From Leptasterias polaris (Eukaryota > Echinodermata > Asteroidea > Forcipulatida > Asteriidae): DNA of 64,000 nucleotides. Position numbers and translations under genes: made by a program. The notes under the pieces are model-generated. The model saw nothing but the letters and a program-made list of their open reading frames with translations, had not been told where the DNA came from and ran no database searches. Positions 54,901-64,000 of this stretch are shown here, in pieces. Where the stretch lies: NCBI GenBank assembly GCA_037783415.1, contig JAZGTN010000007.1, positions 503,501 through 567,500 of the forward strand, read 5' to 3'. Each line of letters starts with the position of its first letter. The stretch's first letter is position 1.

Positions 54901-57900
54901 CAGGCACAGTTTGTACACAGTTCAATTGAAGAATACAACAAATATTAGTTTTATGGCAAATGCACTGTCTGATTTTTCTCAACTTTTGATATGAAGAAAG
55001 GGGGGTGCATCTCAAAAGCTGTACAGCTGTTGCTTTTGTAACTCTTAAATTTATGTGAAAATTATGACACAAAATTTAAATTTTCCCTTATGGCCTGTGT
55101 AATATCTTGCCTGTCAGGAAATGCATTAGAATGTACAAGGCCACTACTCTGTAAACAAAGGTAACATGGTCTATAGATTCTCACATGAGGTATATTGGTA
55201 CCTCGATATCTCACTATGAGACGCAAAAAATGAGGCATTGAAACTTAGCCTCATGAGGTTTAGAGCTTTATCCAATCGGTTGTGAGGATTCAATATAGCT
55301 GAAAGGTAAATTTACTTGTAACTGCATTTTAAAATATTTATGTTGTCATTGCATGGCTAACATTATCTTTCTTTGTGTTTTGGTAACCAGGAAAGGGAGA
55401 AAGAGAAACGAGTCCGTGAGGAGTTGACTCACATGATGAGGAGTAAAGATGAACAACTTCAAGAACTTTCCAAACAGCAGATTGAGGTACACCTTACACT
55501 TCCAAACACCTCACATACATTCCACATGCAACCTCACACACACCTCGTATATACCTAACATACAAGTAAAATACAAGTAAAACTAATGTCTACCTCAGGT
55601 ATGTACCTCATAATTTATACACTTCATAAATGCCTCATTTGGGCAGTTGTTATAATATTAGAGTAATAACAATAATTTCTGATAAAGTACCTTACATGCC
55701 TTGAGGAGACTGTGAGGAGTTTCAAATGAGGAGTAAAGATAAGCCACTTCAAAACTTTCAGTGGTACACCTCACAAGTAAAAAAAAACAGTAACAATAAT
55801 TGCATTAAGTAAAAAAATAAAGTTGTTATTTTTTATTCCAGTTGGAGTCTAAACTTAAGAAAATTGCTGACATAGAGGAAGATGTGAAGCAAGAAAATGA
55901 GATGCTCCAAAAGGTAAGAAAGTCAACCTAGGTATATGTCATCATTATCTTCATCGTAATCCCAATCTTCATGGTAATCATCATCTTCGTCTTAATTCCA
56001 ATCTTCATCTTAATTCCAATCTTCATCATATTCCCAATCTTCATCTTAATTCCAATCTTCATCATAATCCCAATCTTCATCTCATTCCCAATCTTCATCT
56101 TAATCCCAATCTTCATTTTAATTCCAATCTTCATTTTAATTCCAATCTTCATCATAATCCCAATCTTCATCTCATTCCCAATCTTCATCTTAAACCAAAT
56201 CTTCATATTAATTCTAATCTTCCTCATAATCCCAATCTTCATCTTAATTCTAATCTTCATCTTAATCCCAATCTTCATCTTAATCCCAATCTTCATCTTA
56301 ATCATAATCTTCATCTTAATCCCATTCTTCATCTTAATCCCAATCTTCATCTTAATCCCAATCTTCATCTTAAACCAAATCTTCATCCTAATAAAGAAAC
56401 AACATTATGTTGATATTGTTTACCCATACACTGCTGTTTACTCGGTGCTTTGTGTCCCGTGGAGGGAAAATCCACAGGCTGCTTGGATGAGATTCGAACC
56501 AACGACCCCCGCATTAAAGAAACATAGAGATGATATCTGTTTTTTTTTCTTGCAACCCAGTTTTGAGTTATGTACCCTACTCAAGCCTACACCGTTCTGT
56601 ACCCAAGCCTACACTGTTCTGTACCCTACTCAAGCCTACACCGTTCTGTACCCTACTCAAGCCTACACCGTTCTGTACCCTACTCAAGCCTACACTGTTC
56701 TGTACCCTACTCAAGCCTACACCGTTCTGTACCCAGTACTCAAGCCTACACTGTTCTGTACCCTACTCAAGCCTACACCGTTCTGTACCCTACTCAAGCC
56801 TACACTGTTCTGTACCCTACTCAAGCCTACACCGTTCTGTACCCTACTCAAGCCTACACTGTTCTGTACCCTACTCAAGCCTACACTGTTCTGTACCCTA
56901 CTCAAGCCTACACCGTTCTGTACCCTACTCAAGCCTACACTGTTCTGTACCCTACTCAAGCCTACACTGTTCTGTACCCTACTCAAGCCTACACTGTTCT
57001 GTACCCTACTCAAGCCTACACTGTTCTGTACCCTACTCAAGCCTACACCGTTCTGTACCCTACTCAAGCCTACACCGTTCTGTACCCTACTCAAGCCTAC
57101 ACTGTTCTGTACCCTACACCCTACTCTACCCTTCACCCCACCCAATGTTCCCCTTACTTGACAAGTGTTGTAAAAGAAGATTTTGGTTGACATAGTCTTC
57201 AATTTAAAGCAAATTTCCGAACTATTTCAAAATGTTGACTCAATTTATACCCATTCTATTTGACAGACAAATTATGATCTTCGAACAAAACTTGATGGTT
57301 CCCTGATGGATTTGGATGAATCTAAGACGTATTTAAAGGACATCCAAGTCACCATGAAGAAAGAGAAAAGAGACAGAGCACAGTAAGTCAGAGCTATCAA
57401 TGAGCCATCTGCTACATGTAGTTAGATTCGAATAAGTACTGGTACAATGACTTGCTTAGTCACAACTTTATACCGTTTAATTTTGAATTCTTCTGACTAA
57501 AGATACAGTTGCTATGTCTTAATTGTTTGAGGTAAGCTTGTATAGCAACCTCCAGATTAACACTCTACCAACTGAGCTATCTAGCCCTATGTTGGCGGTC
57601 TCCTTATTAGTTAATATTGTAGTGGCTGTGCCGGTCGACCGGTAGGGGGTGCCAGCACGACTCCGCGATGGAGCACTGCTGCCCCTGCCAGTCGATCGGG
57701 GAAACCCGCTCGCCAGAGAGGGCGTCCTCTAGCTTCGGCCTTCTTCTTCGTGTAAAAGTCAAGACTTGTTGAGTGAATAAAAGCTCCGGAACAAGGGACA
57801 GAAAAGCCAGTTATTAGTATTCTTGTGTCATTTAAAGCTGTGTGCATCGCAACCCCCGGTCAACGCTACAATATCTTTGTTTGGGGTGCCAGTCAGAAGC

Positions 57901-60900
57901 CATACAACCGTAAACTGCCATGTACATGTAGCCAGGGATCACACCCGAGTATACAATGCAACCTGGGAAGCGGCATCCAGGGGATCCTCTTAAAGGGATG
58001 CAACGTTTTAATTCAAATATCAAGTAATAAACCACACGGGATATCGACTGGAAACATTTTTATTATTTTTTTGGTAAACAAAGAAAAGTTGACTGGAGTT
58101 GGATTTGAACCTGCGACCTTTGAGGTCAAGTTCTATATATGAAGGGATCAATATATTACCACAGGTATGGTATTTTTCCTACTTTAATCAGCTTTCAGAT
58201 TTTTTTTGTTAAAATGAAATAGCCAGTCTACATGTACAAAAGCCTATACCACGTAGGTCAGCCCTTGTACCCAGTACTCAAGGAACTTGTCCTACTTTTA
58301 CCAAGGACCACATATCATGCCTGTTATTATTTTTATTATTTTTATAAAAAATATAATCTAAAAGACATCAACTAAATTTTGTTTTTCAGCGCTGCGTTAA
58401 AAGTGACAGAGAACATTATGGAAGAGCGAGAGAGTTTGGTCAAGCAGCTGAATTTACTACGAACGATGAATAAAAAACTATCAGATGAGAAAGATGAATT
58501 TGATTCCCGCCTCAAGGTAAGGCATCATCATAATAATAGACCCTTCTAGGATGAAGAAAGGATCTATCTCCCCTAGTTGCTTACATAAGTTTCATTTTTC
58601 TTTTGAAGGGCCTGTATACGTTTGGTAATCACTCTTAAAATAAATGGCAATAAAAACCTATTGGTTAGAAGCCAACAGCAGCTTTCAATAGTATTAAGCA
58701 TTTTGAGAAACATTTCACTTCGAAGTTTTTGGGTTATTTAAAAATGTTTTCATACCTCAGTTTTCATTCCCCCAAATTTGAATCTGAGAAACATTTCTGT
58801 CAGAAACGTTTCTCAGATTGTGTATTCTTATTAGGGATTATTTTTCCTGCATGGACATATTCACTCCGGATTTACGGCGATATCTCAAAAACGCGACCAC
58901 CTTTTGAAATGAAATTTTCACAGGTTAGTTTTATTGTGTATATCTACATTTATATAGGATTGAAACAATCAAACGGTTCAAAAAACCAAAGGTATACTTT
59001 GCCTTTAAGCCATTTCTAGTTGTAGAAGTTCTACCAAATATAGCAAAGTCTTTCATAACCATTGTAAACATAAAATGTTTTTAGCCAAAACGTACAAAGT
59101 TGATGATGAGAGCACTGAAAGAAAAGTCATTTTTTGAAATCAAAATTGTGCTCATTAAAGGTCTGCAATCATCGCTTTTAATCAACTTCTCTCCTGGGTG
59201 CAGCATGGAGGCTGGAAGGGCAGTCTAGTACATTGTTAGACTCGTGAGAATCATTCGTTATTATTGCTATTACAACAGAAGGAACACAGCCAAAATAGTC
59301 TATTGCTACCAATACTGTCATGAACTGACAATAATAAAATAGCCGTGTTAGTCTGGTAGATAAAACAATGAAGATAGTGGCAGCACTTAAAGGGAGTTTA
59401 TACTTTTGGTAAATGTCAAAGACCAGTATCCTCACTTGGTGTATCCCAACATATACATGAAACAACAAACCTGTGAAAGTTTAAGCTCAATCGGTCATTG
59501 CAATCACCAGAAAAAAGTGTTTTCACTGTTTTCAAACATCGAGTTTTCGACTCGTGAGATCAAAACTAATTGTTTTACTCATTTCTCAAAAAATATAGCA
59601 TTTAAAGAAAAAATATTTCAAAGGGAGTTTCCCATCATGACCATCTTTGTACCATGTAAGTTATGTGTGAATCTGTGAACATTTATATTTTTACTCTAAC
59701 CAATGTTACAACTAATTAATTACATTATAAAAAAATATAACAAAAACAAAAAACAACAACATTTAGTTAGTCATTAAGTGCTACCACTATCATTGTTTTG
59801 TCATGAACTGTTAATTCATTAATTTTTGTATAGAACTCAATACTATTCATTGACGTCATATTATTGCAGAGAACTACTTTGTTTTATTCCAGGAGAAAGA
59901 GGAAGAGCGAATTGAGGCTCTGAGGCAGCAATCTAACCCACTGGTCAAGCAGGGGTCTGTCTTGGCCCCGTATGTACCCCCAGCAAGGTTAGATGTCTTA
60001 ACTGACGACATTATTTATTTTCTACCAATTATTAACCCTTTAGAGACTGGCTGCTGCAAATATCCGACAGTTCGTTACGAAGTGTTCATTGCCTTTTTGT
60101 GATTGGTTTATTTCTGGTATATTTTATGCGCTTTCCTTATTCTGAGCAAGTTCGAGTGCGCACATTTAGTCGACCCGTGATTGACCACTGACTAGCAACG
60201 TACATGGGCAGTAACGTACTCACATGAACAACTCGTTTGGAAGTCTAGTCAACCATCGGTACGGTATTCAACACTTCTTCTGCCTTTTTGCTATAGTGTC
60301 ACTGGTTCCCTTCTGTGCTTTACACATGTTAGCATGAAACGAGGCTATCGGGACCATGGAAGAAACCATGGTCCTGAGGCTGGTTCCAAATGGTCGACCA
60401 AAGTAGTCAACCAATGGTCGACCGGTCTGGGTTCGAGTAAAAATAGTCGACCTTTAGTTAACCATGGTGCGCACTTGAACTTGCTCTGACTTGCTCTGAC
60501 TTGAGGAAGGAAAGCGTCACAAACAAACCAGAAATAATCCAATCACCAAATGGCATGCACACTCTCCGTACCGGACAGTAACAGCCAAAAGATTTAACCC
60601 AACTCAATACAACACTAAAAATGTTGCAGTGAAGATCGTGTTCAGAATTGACATGTCCCATGCTGTCCATCTTAAGATACTCTCTATAGTTTTCAAAATG
60701 AAAGGATATTTCAGTGTCATTTATTGAGACTCTTCACTTGTGTTATGACAAAAATTATACAAGAATTCAGGAATTTTTTGACGACAATGGTCTCTAAAGG
60801 ATAAACTAGGCATTTGATTTCTCAGAATTTTTCCTGATAGAGGTTTTTTTTCGAGGCTTTTTCAAAGAAGTAAAGCAGTTACCCCAAAAAGAAATAGTCT

Positions 60901-61262
60901 ATGTTTTGTCCAAACCTATAGTTTCTGTATTTCTAGTGATGCAGAGAGTCTGTAAACCTCCTGAATTGTAACATCTGGGAGGTTCTGATTCTAGAATAAG
61001 AGGGAACCGAGGCTCATTGAGAGCCAGTTTCAGGACTCTTCATATTTGGCAAATCCCTTGTTTGGTTAAACAATTCATTGTTTTTGGGGGGGGGGGGGGT
61101 GGGGGGCATATCTAATTTACTTTACAAAGACTCATAGAAGAGTGGAGGAGATTATTTTTGGCTAATATGTTCTAAATTCTTCTGGTTCTTACGGTAACCG
61201 TTTCTTCTTTTTAGAAACAAAACCCTCAAGGCATTGCATTTCAAGGAATTTCCCGTTGATCA
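48928..61262 (+). CDS. CRACR2A: CRACR2A-like EF-hand/coiled-coil protein (large Rab GTPase family), 5' part
   Basis: Ten exons join in phase: 48928-49177, 51995-52148, 52928-53074, 53716-53806, 55391-55486, 55842-55913, 57267-57382, 58390-58516, 59893-59987 and 61215-61262, 398 codons so far. Residues 33-44 form a degenerate EF loop. Residues 67-78 ([12 protein letters not shown]) form a canonical one. The motifs [20 protein letters not shown] and [15 protein letters not shown] align with vertebrate CRACR2A, as do DVKQLW-like [22 protein letters not shown] and LYEEMELQI. The rest is a long heptad-rich coiled coil ([38 protein letters not shown]). In vertebrates such proteins couple Ca2+ to store-operated channel regulation and vesicle traffic through a C-terminal Rab domain. 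That domain should lie downstream of this window. RASEF or RAB44 orthology is possible. The second-last exon ends with a GCAAG/GTTAGA donor. Confidence 0.87.
49477..49730. mobile_element. GGCCCAATTTCATGG-family MITE in intron 1
   Basis: It starts GAGGCCCAATTTCATGGCTC and ends CGGTAAGCAGAGTCATGATAG. The interior is shared with 2148-2390 (CGCGGAATTCCCTGCTT) and 62540-62720. Confidence 0.65.
50280..50720. repeat. 87-bp tandem repeat, five copies
   Basis: ACATTTCAAGGGGCACCAAGG recurs at 50281, 50368, 50476, 50563 and 50650. The second unit has an extra 21 bp (a duplicated GGCAATGAACAAGGGCATGGA), giving a 108-bp step. 87 and 21 are divisible by three, so a Cys/Pro/Ser-rich minus frame stays open without being a credible gene. 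Confidence 0.9.
51800..51960 (-). mobile_element. tRNA-derived SINE in intron 1 of the CRACR2A-like gene
   Basis: On the minus strand: GTGTCATGGCCGAGCAGTTTAG, GGGTTCGAATCCCGG and GACACTTGTGTCC. It ends about 35 bp before the acceptor of exon 2. Confidence 0.75.
53801..54840. repeat. 23-bp minisatellite starting at a splice donor, about 45 units
   Basis: The unit is ATGCTCACATGAGGTGTATATAG with GTATATA, GTATACA and TTATATA variants. The array begins at the exon 4/intron 4 junction (CTACATGAG/GTATAT), so each unit restates CATGAG/GT. A stray unit follows the MITE at 55174-55195. Confidence 0.93.
54840..55173. mobile_element. MITE inserted in the 23-bp array
   Basis: The ends TAGACCATGTGACC and GTAACATGGTCTA are inverted repeats. 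Array sequence continues on both sides. The interior matches positions 1-122 in reverse. Confidence 0.7.
55690..55775 (+). pseudogene. Relic duplicate of exon 5
   Basis: GTGAGGAGTTTCAAATGAGG then AGTAAAGATAAGCCACTTCAA and GTGGTACACCTCAC parallel exon 5 (GTGAGGAGTTGACTCACATG, AGTAAAGATGAACAACTTCAA, GAGGTACACCTTAC), including its donor. Deletions disrupt the frame. Confidence 0.7.
55930..56400. repeat. 18-bp minisatellite, about 26 units
   Basis: The unit CCCAATCTTCATCTTAAT and variants run through intron 6. The 18-bp period keeps frames open on both strands (Ile/Phe-rich or Lys/Met-rich), which are artefacts. Confidence 0.92.
56570..57125. repeat. 27-bp minisatellite, about 20 units
   Basis: The unit CAAGCCTACAC(T/C)GTTCTGTACCCTACT is repeated in intron 6, with one short unit near 56600 and one altered unit near 56735 (ACCCAGTACT). 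Confidence 0.92.
57540..58145 (-). mobile_element. SINE split by a solo LTR
   Basis: On the minus strand, the left part carries a tRNA-like head (GGGCTAGATAGCTCAGTTGG and TAGAGTGTTAATCTGGAGG). The body resumes after the LTR as TGGGGTGCCAGTCAGAAGCC and GGATCCTCTTAAAGGGATGC. Near 58090-58130 is a second box B-like GGATTTGAACCTGCGACC. Confidence 0.7.
57618..57870. mobile_element. Solo LTR with 4-bp target duplication
   Basis: It begins TGTAGTGGCTGTGCCGG and ends CAACGCTACA (TGTAG/CTACA inverted ends) with ATAT on both sides (57614-57617 and 57871-57874). An AATAAA lies near 57776. No internal retroelement sequence remains. The form fits a Ty3/Gypsy-type LTR, which is inference from ends and size. 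Confidence 0.8.
58610..59010. mobile_element. GAAACGTTTCTCAG element in intron 8
   Basis: It contains GAGAAACATTTCTGTCAG with AAACGTTTCTCAG, and AACGCGACCACCTTTTGAAA then TTTTCACAGGTTAGTTTTAT. It is a relative of 40155-40460. Confidence 0.7.
59395..59700. repeat. Dispersed element in intron 8
   Basis: AACAACAAACCTGTGAAAGTT, AAACATCGAGTTTTCGACTCG and GTAAGTTATGTGTGAATCTG relate it to 27840-28172. Confidence 0.65.
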
Positions 61263-61324
61263 GTAAGTTTGGGTTCAAGGGTGATAGGCCACTCACACAA
61301 ATTTGAGGGGGAAAAATCATTATA

Positions 61325-61555
61325 TTATCCCTTTAGAGACCATAGCAGCCACAAACAGCTTGTACCAAATGCCCATTACAGCCACAAACGGCTTGTACCA
61401 AAATGACCATAGCAGCCACAAACGGCTTGTACCAAAATGACCATAGCAGCCACAAACGGCTTGTACCAAATGACCATAGCAGCCACAAACGGCTTGTACC
61501 AAAATTACCATAGCAGCCACAAACGGCTTGTACCAAAATTACCATAGTAACTGAA
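61325..61555. repeat. 34-bp tandem repeat, about 6-7 copies
   Basis: The unit ACCATAGCAGCCACAAACGGCTTGTACCAAAAT recurs with one-base length changes. Single diverged units lie near 44038 (CCATAGTGGCTGGAAACGACTTGTACC). It starts about 60 bp after exon 10. Confidence 0.88.
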
Positions 61556-64000
61556 AGAATTGACATACCTCCACGCAAACTTAATGTCCCGAGTTTTCCA
61601 TTGTTTCCCATGTTAACGTAACAATCTATTTTTTTTTTTTTATAAATAAAAAAATCTGTATTCCAGACAAAAAAATGTGTCAACAAAATCCACAATATCA
61701 GCCATGTGTCTGCATATGGTAATGATTATACAGAAATGAATGGTCTCTAAAGGGTTAAGTACTGCATGTTATCCAGGTGATGGTCATATCATTGGTCAAT
61801 AGGTTTTTTTTTATGGGTGCACAGTTTTTGCAAGTTTGGCTACCTCTCTGGCTAGATCACTCTGGCTACCCATAGCCATAGCCATAGCCATAATAATCAT
61901 AATCAGTAGACGCTGTGCTACATGTACACCTTCATCTGAGTTGATTGAAGTTGTTTATTGAGAGAGTTGGGACAGCGGGTGATCAGAGGCCATTTTCGGT
62001 CAAATAAATGAATGCGTGCACATAGGGTTTCAGACTAGCCTGCACATTGGGTTATGCTAGGCCAGATCTAAAATAGCGGCTACGGCTTGATTGCCTCATC
62101 AGGCATGAGCCTGTAGGATGTCCTTAGCAACACTTGTAGCCATAGCCGCCAATTCAGATACGGCCCTACGATAGACCGAAAATGGGCATCCAGCAACCAT
62201 GTGACCAAAGAAAACTGGTCCCTCCGTGTCGCAACGCTCTCAGTACACAGCTGTGATCTGTGTCTGCTGTGGACGTGCGCCCTCTATGTTAGCAGTGGAT
62301 ACAAAATATCAATACCATGTGACATGATCAACCAATGGGAAAGCTGCAATTTGCCATACAGCCAAAATGGCTGCCTTGAAATGTCCTCGATAAGGACTTG
62401 TACAGATACTGAAGTTCTAAGCGTTTTCTTGGTTAATTTTCTATGTTTTCATCCAACATTTTCCGTAGCTTCAGCTTTGATGACTGAGGATTTGGATTTG
62501 ACTTTGTCCACCATTTTTAATTTACCTCTGCCCGACTTCAAGGCAATGTCATGGCTCTGCTTATCGCCGAATTCTGCGCTTGCGATCACCACTCTTCGCT
62601 TACAGGGCAAGCACTGAATTTCTGAGCTAGCTGTGTAATTGGACTAATTCCTAAACACAAGCAAAAATGTCCTGCTAACCTGTGAAATACGCTGATGTAA
62701 GCCCGATATTCTCTGCTTATGGCCCTGTGGTTTACAGAGCTCAATTTCATGGCTTAGTCTACCGTAAGCAAAGAATCCACTCTTCCAGAAACTGGGAATT
62801 CTGCGCAAGGTCAGCATATTTCACAGGTTAGCAGGGAAGTTTTGCTCATTACTTCGAATTCTTTGCTCACAGCTAGTGCAGAAACTTGTCGCTGCCCTGT
62901 CAGCATCGAGACTTTGGCCTGTGGCTTCCGTTGATGCCTTAAACTTATGTACTGTAAAGGTCATAAATTTTCATTCGTGCCGAGTGAAGTCCATTGTTGC
63001 TGTTAGGAAATCAGAAGATACTTTTATGAGAATGTTTATAAGAAGCATTAAGGCCACTAGTAGGCTGTGCATGTCTTGGAATTTCAACGCTTGATTTTGT
63101 TTCCAAAGTCAAAGCAATCGACCCTTTACACCGATGTCACATGCAGATACCATGCTCCCCTGTTAGGGAGTCAAATTACACGTAACTATTTTGATAAACG
63201 TGAAAATGCCACATTGCCGAAAATGCACAATACACGTCAACCCACACACCCTTACAGATCCGGTTTGTGGGGTACTGCTATTGTTGTTCTATTATTCCCT
63301 TTTCTGAAGAATTCCCTTGTGGGGTCCAATTGTTCCTATTGAAATGACCTTGTGGGGTCCATTGTTCCATTGTTGTCAGGACCCCACAAGTGCCAATCCG
63401 TGCGAACACACTTTTACACACACACCGTTGTGGGGACTTCCTATTGTTTTTCTATTATTCCCTTTTCTAAAGAATCACGTTGTGGGGACCCAGTTTTACA
63501 AAGAAAAATGTTGTGGGGACCTTTGTTTCTAATTTTGTTTTTACCCTACACAATGTGTGTTAAGCACTGTTATACTCAGTACTTTCCCGAGTTCTGTGAA
63601 CAAAAATTATATTCATTGAAAAAAATTATATTCAGTTAACATTCAGTATTCACTATCCCCGATGCAAAAAAATAAAATAAAAATAACATCTATTAGACCT
63701 TTGTTTCATTGTATAAAAGTCCCACAACGCTGTGTATGCCTACCCTGTACAGCACACGGGGACATTGACTCTCAAAATGGCGCAACCAAGATTATTGTGA
63801 TGATGACAACAGGTGAATGGGGTCAATAGGAACCAAATGGGGTCAATAGGAACCAAATGGGGTCAATAGGAACCAAATGGATCGTAAATGTTTAAAAACA
63901 CAAGAGACTTGCACAGTCTATGAAAACAACACGCTAGGCCAGATGCAATCTCATCACAGTGTCGTAATTTCTAATTTGTCAAATGTCTTTGCAAATCATT
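61556..64000. other. Region after the last recognised exon; repeats, likely intronic
   Basis: A diverged unit of the 92-97 bp array (62250-62320), MITE relatives (62540-62780 and 62745-62880), and TTGTGGGG(T/A)CC repeats at 63265-63520 are present. A SINE tail lies at 63545-63610, with three copies of GGGGTCAATAGGAACCAAAT at 63818-63880. No further exon of the CRACR2A-like gene is recognised, so the gene probably continues beyond the window. Confidence 0.5.

Noticed and set aside
55928..57202. Frames of 152-396 codons on both strands
   Set aside because: They run through the 18-bp and 27-bp intronic arrays and cross from one to the other. Composition is pure repeat, and they lie inside an intron of a recognised gene.
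57611..57847. 78-codon minus frame
   Set aside because: It lies wholly inside the solo LTR.

Overview
This is an animal genome window, not a microbial one. It has split genes with GT-AG introns, tRNA-derived SINEs, LINE fragments, many short inverted-repeat transposons and large satellite arrays. The dispersed repeats (for example the family ending in GGGCCCAATTTCAT) and the gene content suggest a marine deuterostome, most likely an echinoderm. That placement rests on pattern recognition and is tentative.

Five protein-coding genes can be assembled from exon evidence, several with exons too short to show as open reading frames. (1) Plus strand, 7102-13777: a type I membrane protein with a MAM domain, an LDL-receptor class A (LDLa) module, one transmembrane helix and a tail with NPAY and NPLY motifs. 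It carries several one-base frame breaks and a partial exon triplication. (2) Minus strand, 19126-16162: a complete three-exon Ly6/uPAR-type protein, probably GPI-anchored, with a four-fold nonapeptide repeat in its stalk. (3) Plus strand, 28235-32132: the MTHFSD homologue, with its first coding exon unresolved and no RNA-recognition motif (RRM) seen. (4) Minus strand, 35514-33839: a complete 72-residue TMEM167A/Kish homologue in three exons. (5) Plus strand, from 48928 past the end of the reliable exons at 61262: the EF-hand and coiled-coil half of a CRACR2A-like large Rab GTPase. Its GTPase end lies outside the window.

The rest is mobile and repetitive DNA. There are two 5'-truncated non-LTR reverse transcriptase fragments (5958-6915 and 24840-26450, both minus), an hAT-like element with an 8-bp target duplication (21153-21838), a solo LTR with a 4-bp target duplication inside a SINE (57618-57870), several SINE families, and many foldback MITEs. 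Tandem arrays have units of 92-97, 16, 27, 139, 68, 87, 23, 18, 27 and 34 bp.

The most unusual features are structural. The 68-bp satellite consists of two matching 11-unit blocks (748-bp higher-order repeat). A 23-bp minisatellite begins exactly at a splice donor of the CRACR2A-like gene and repeats donor-like sequence about 45 times. A 27-bp minisatellite appears to have grown inside a SINE body, since the same SINE elsewhere in the window has one or two units. No new defence, biosynthetic or other gene system was found.
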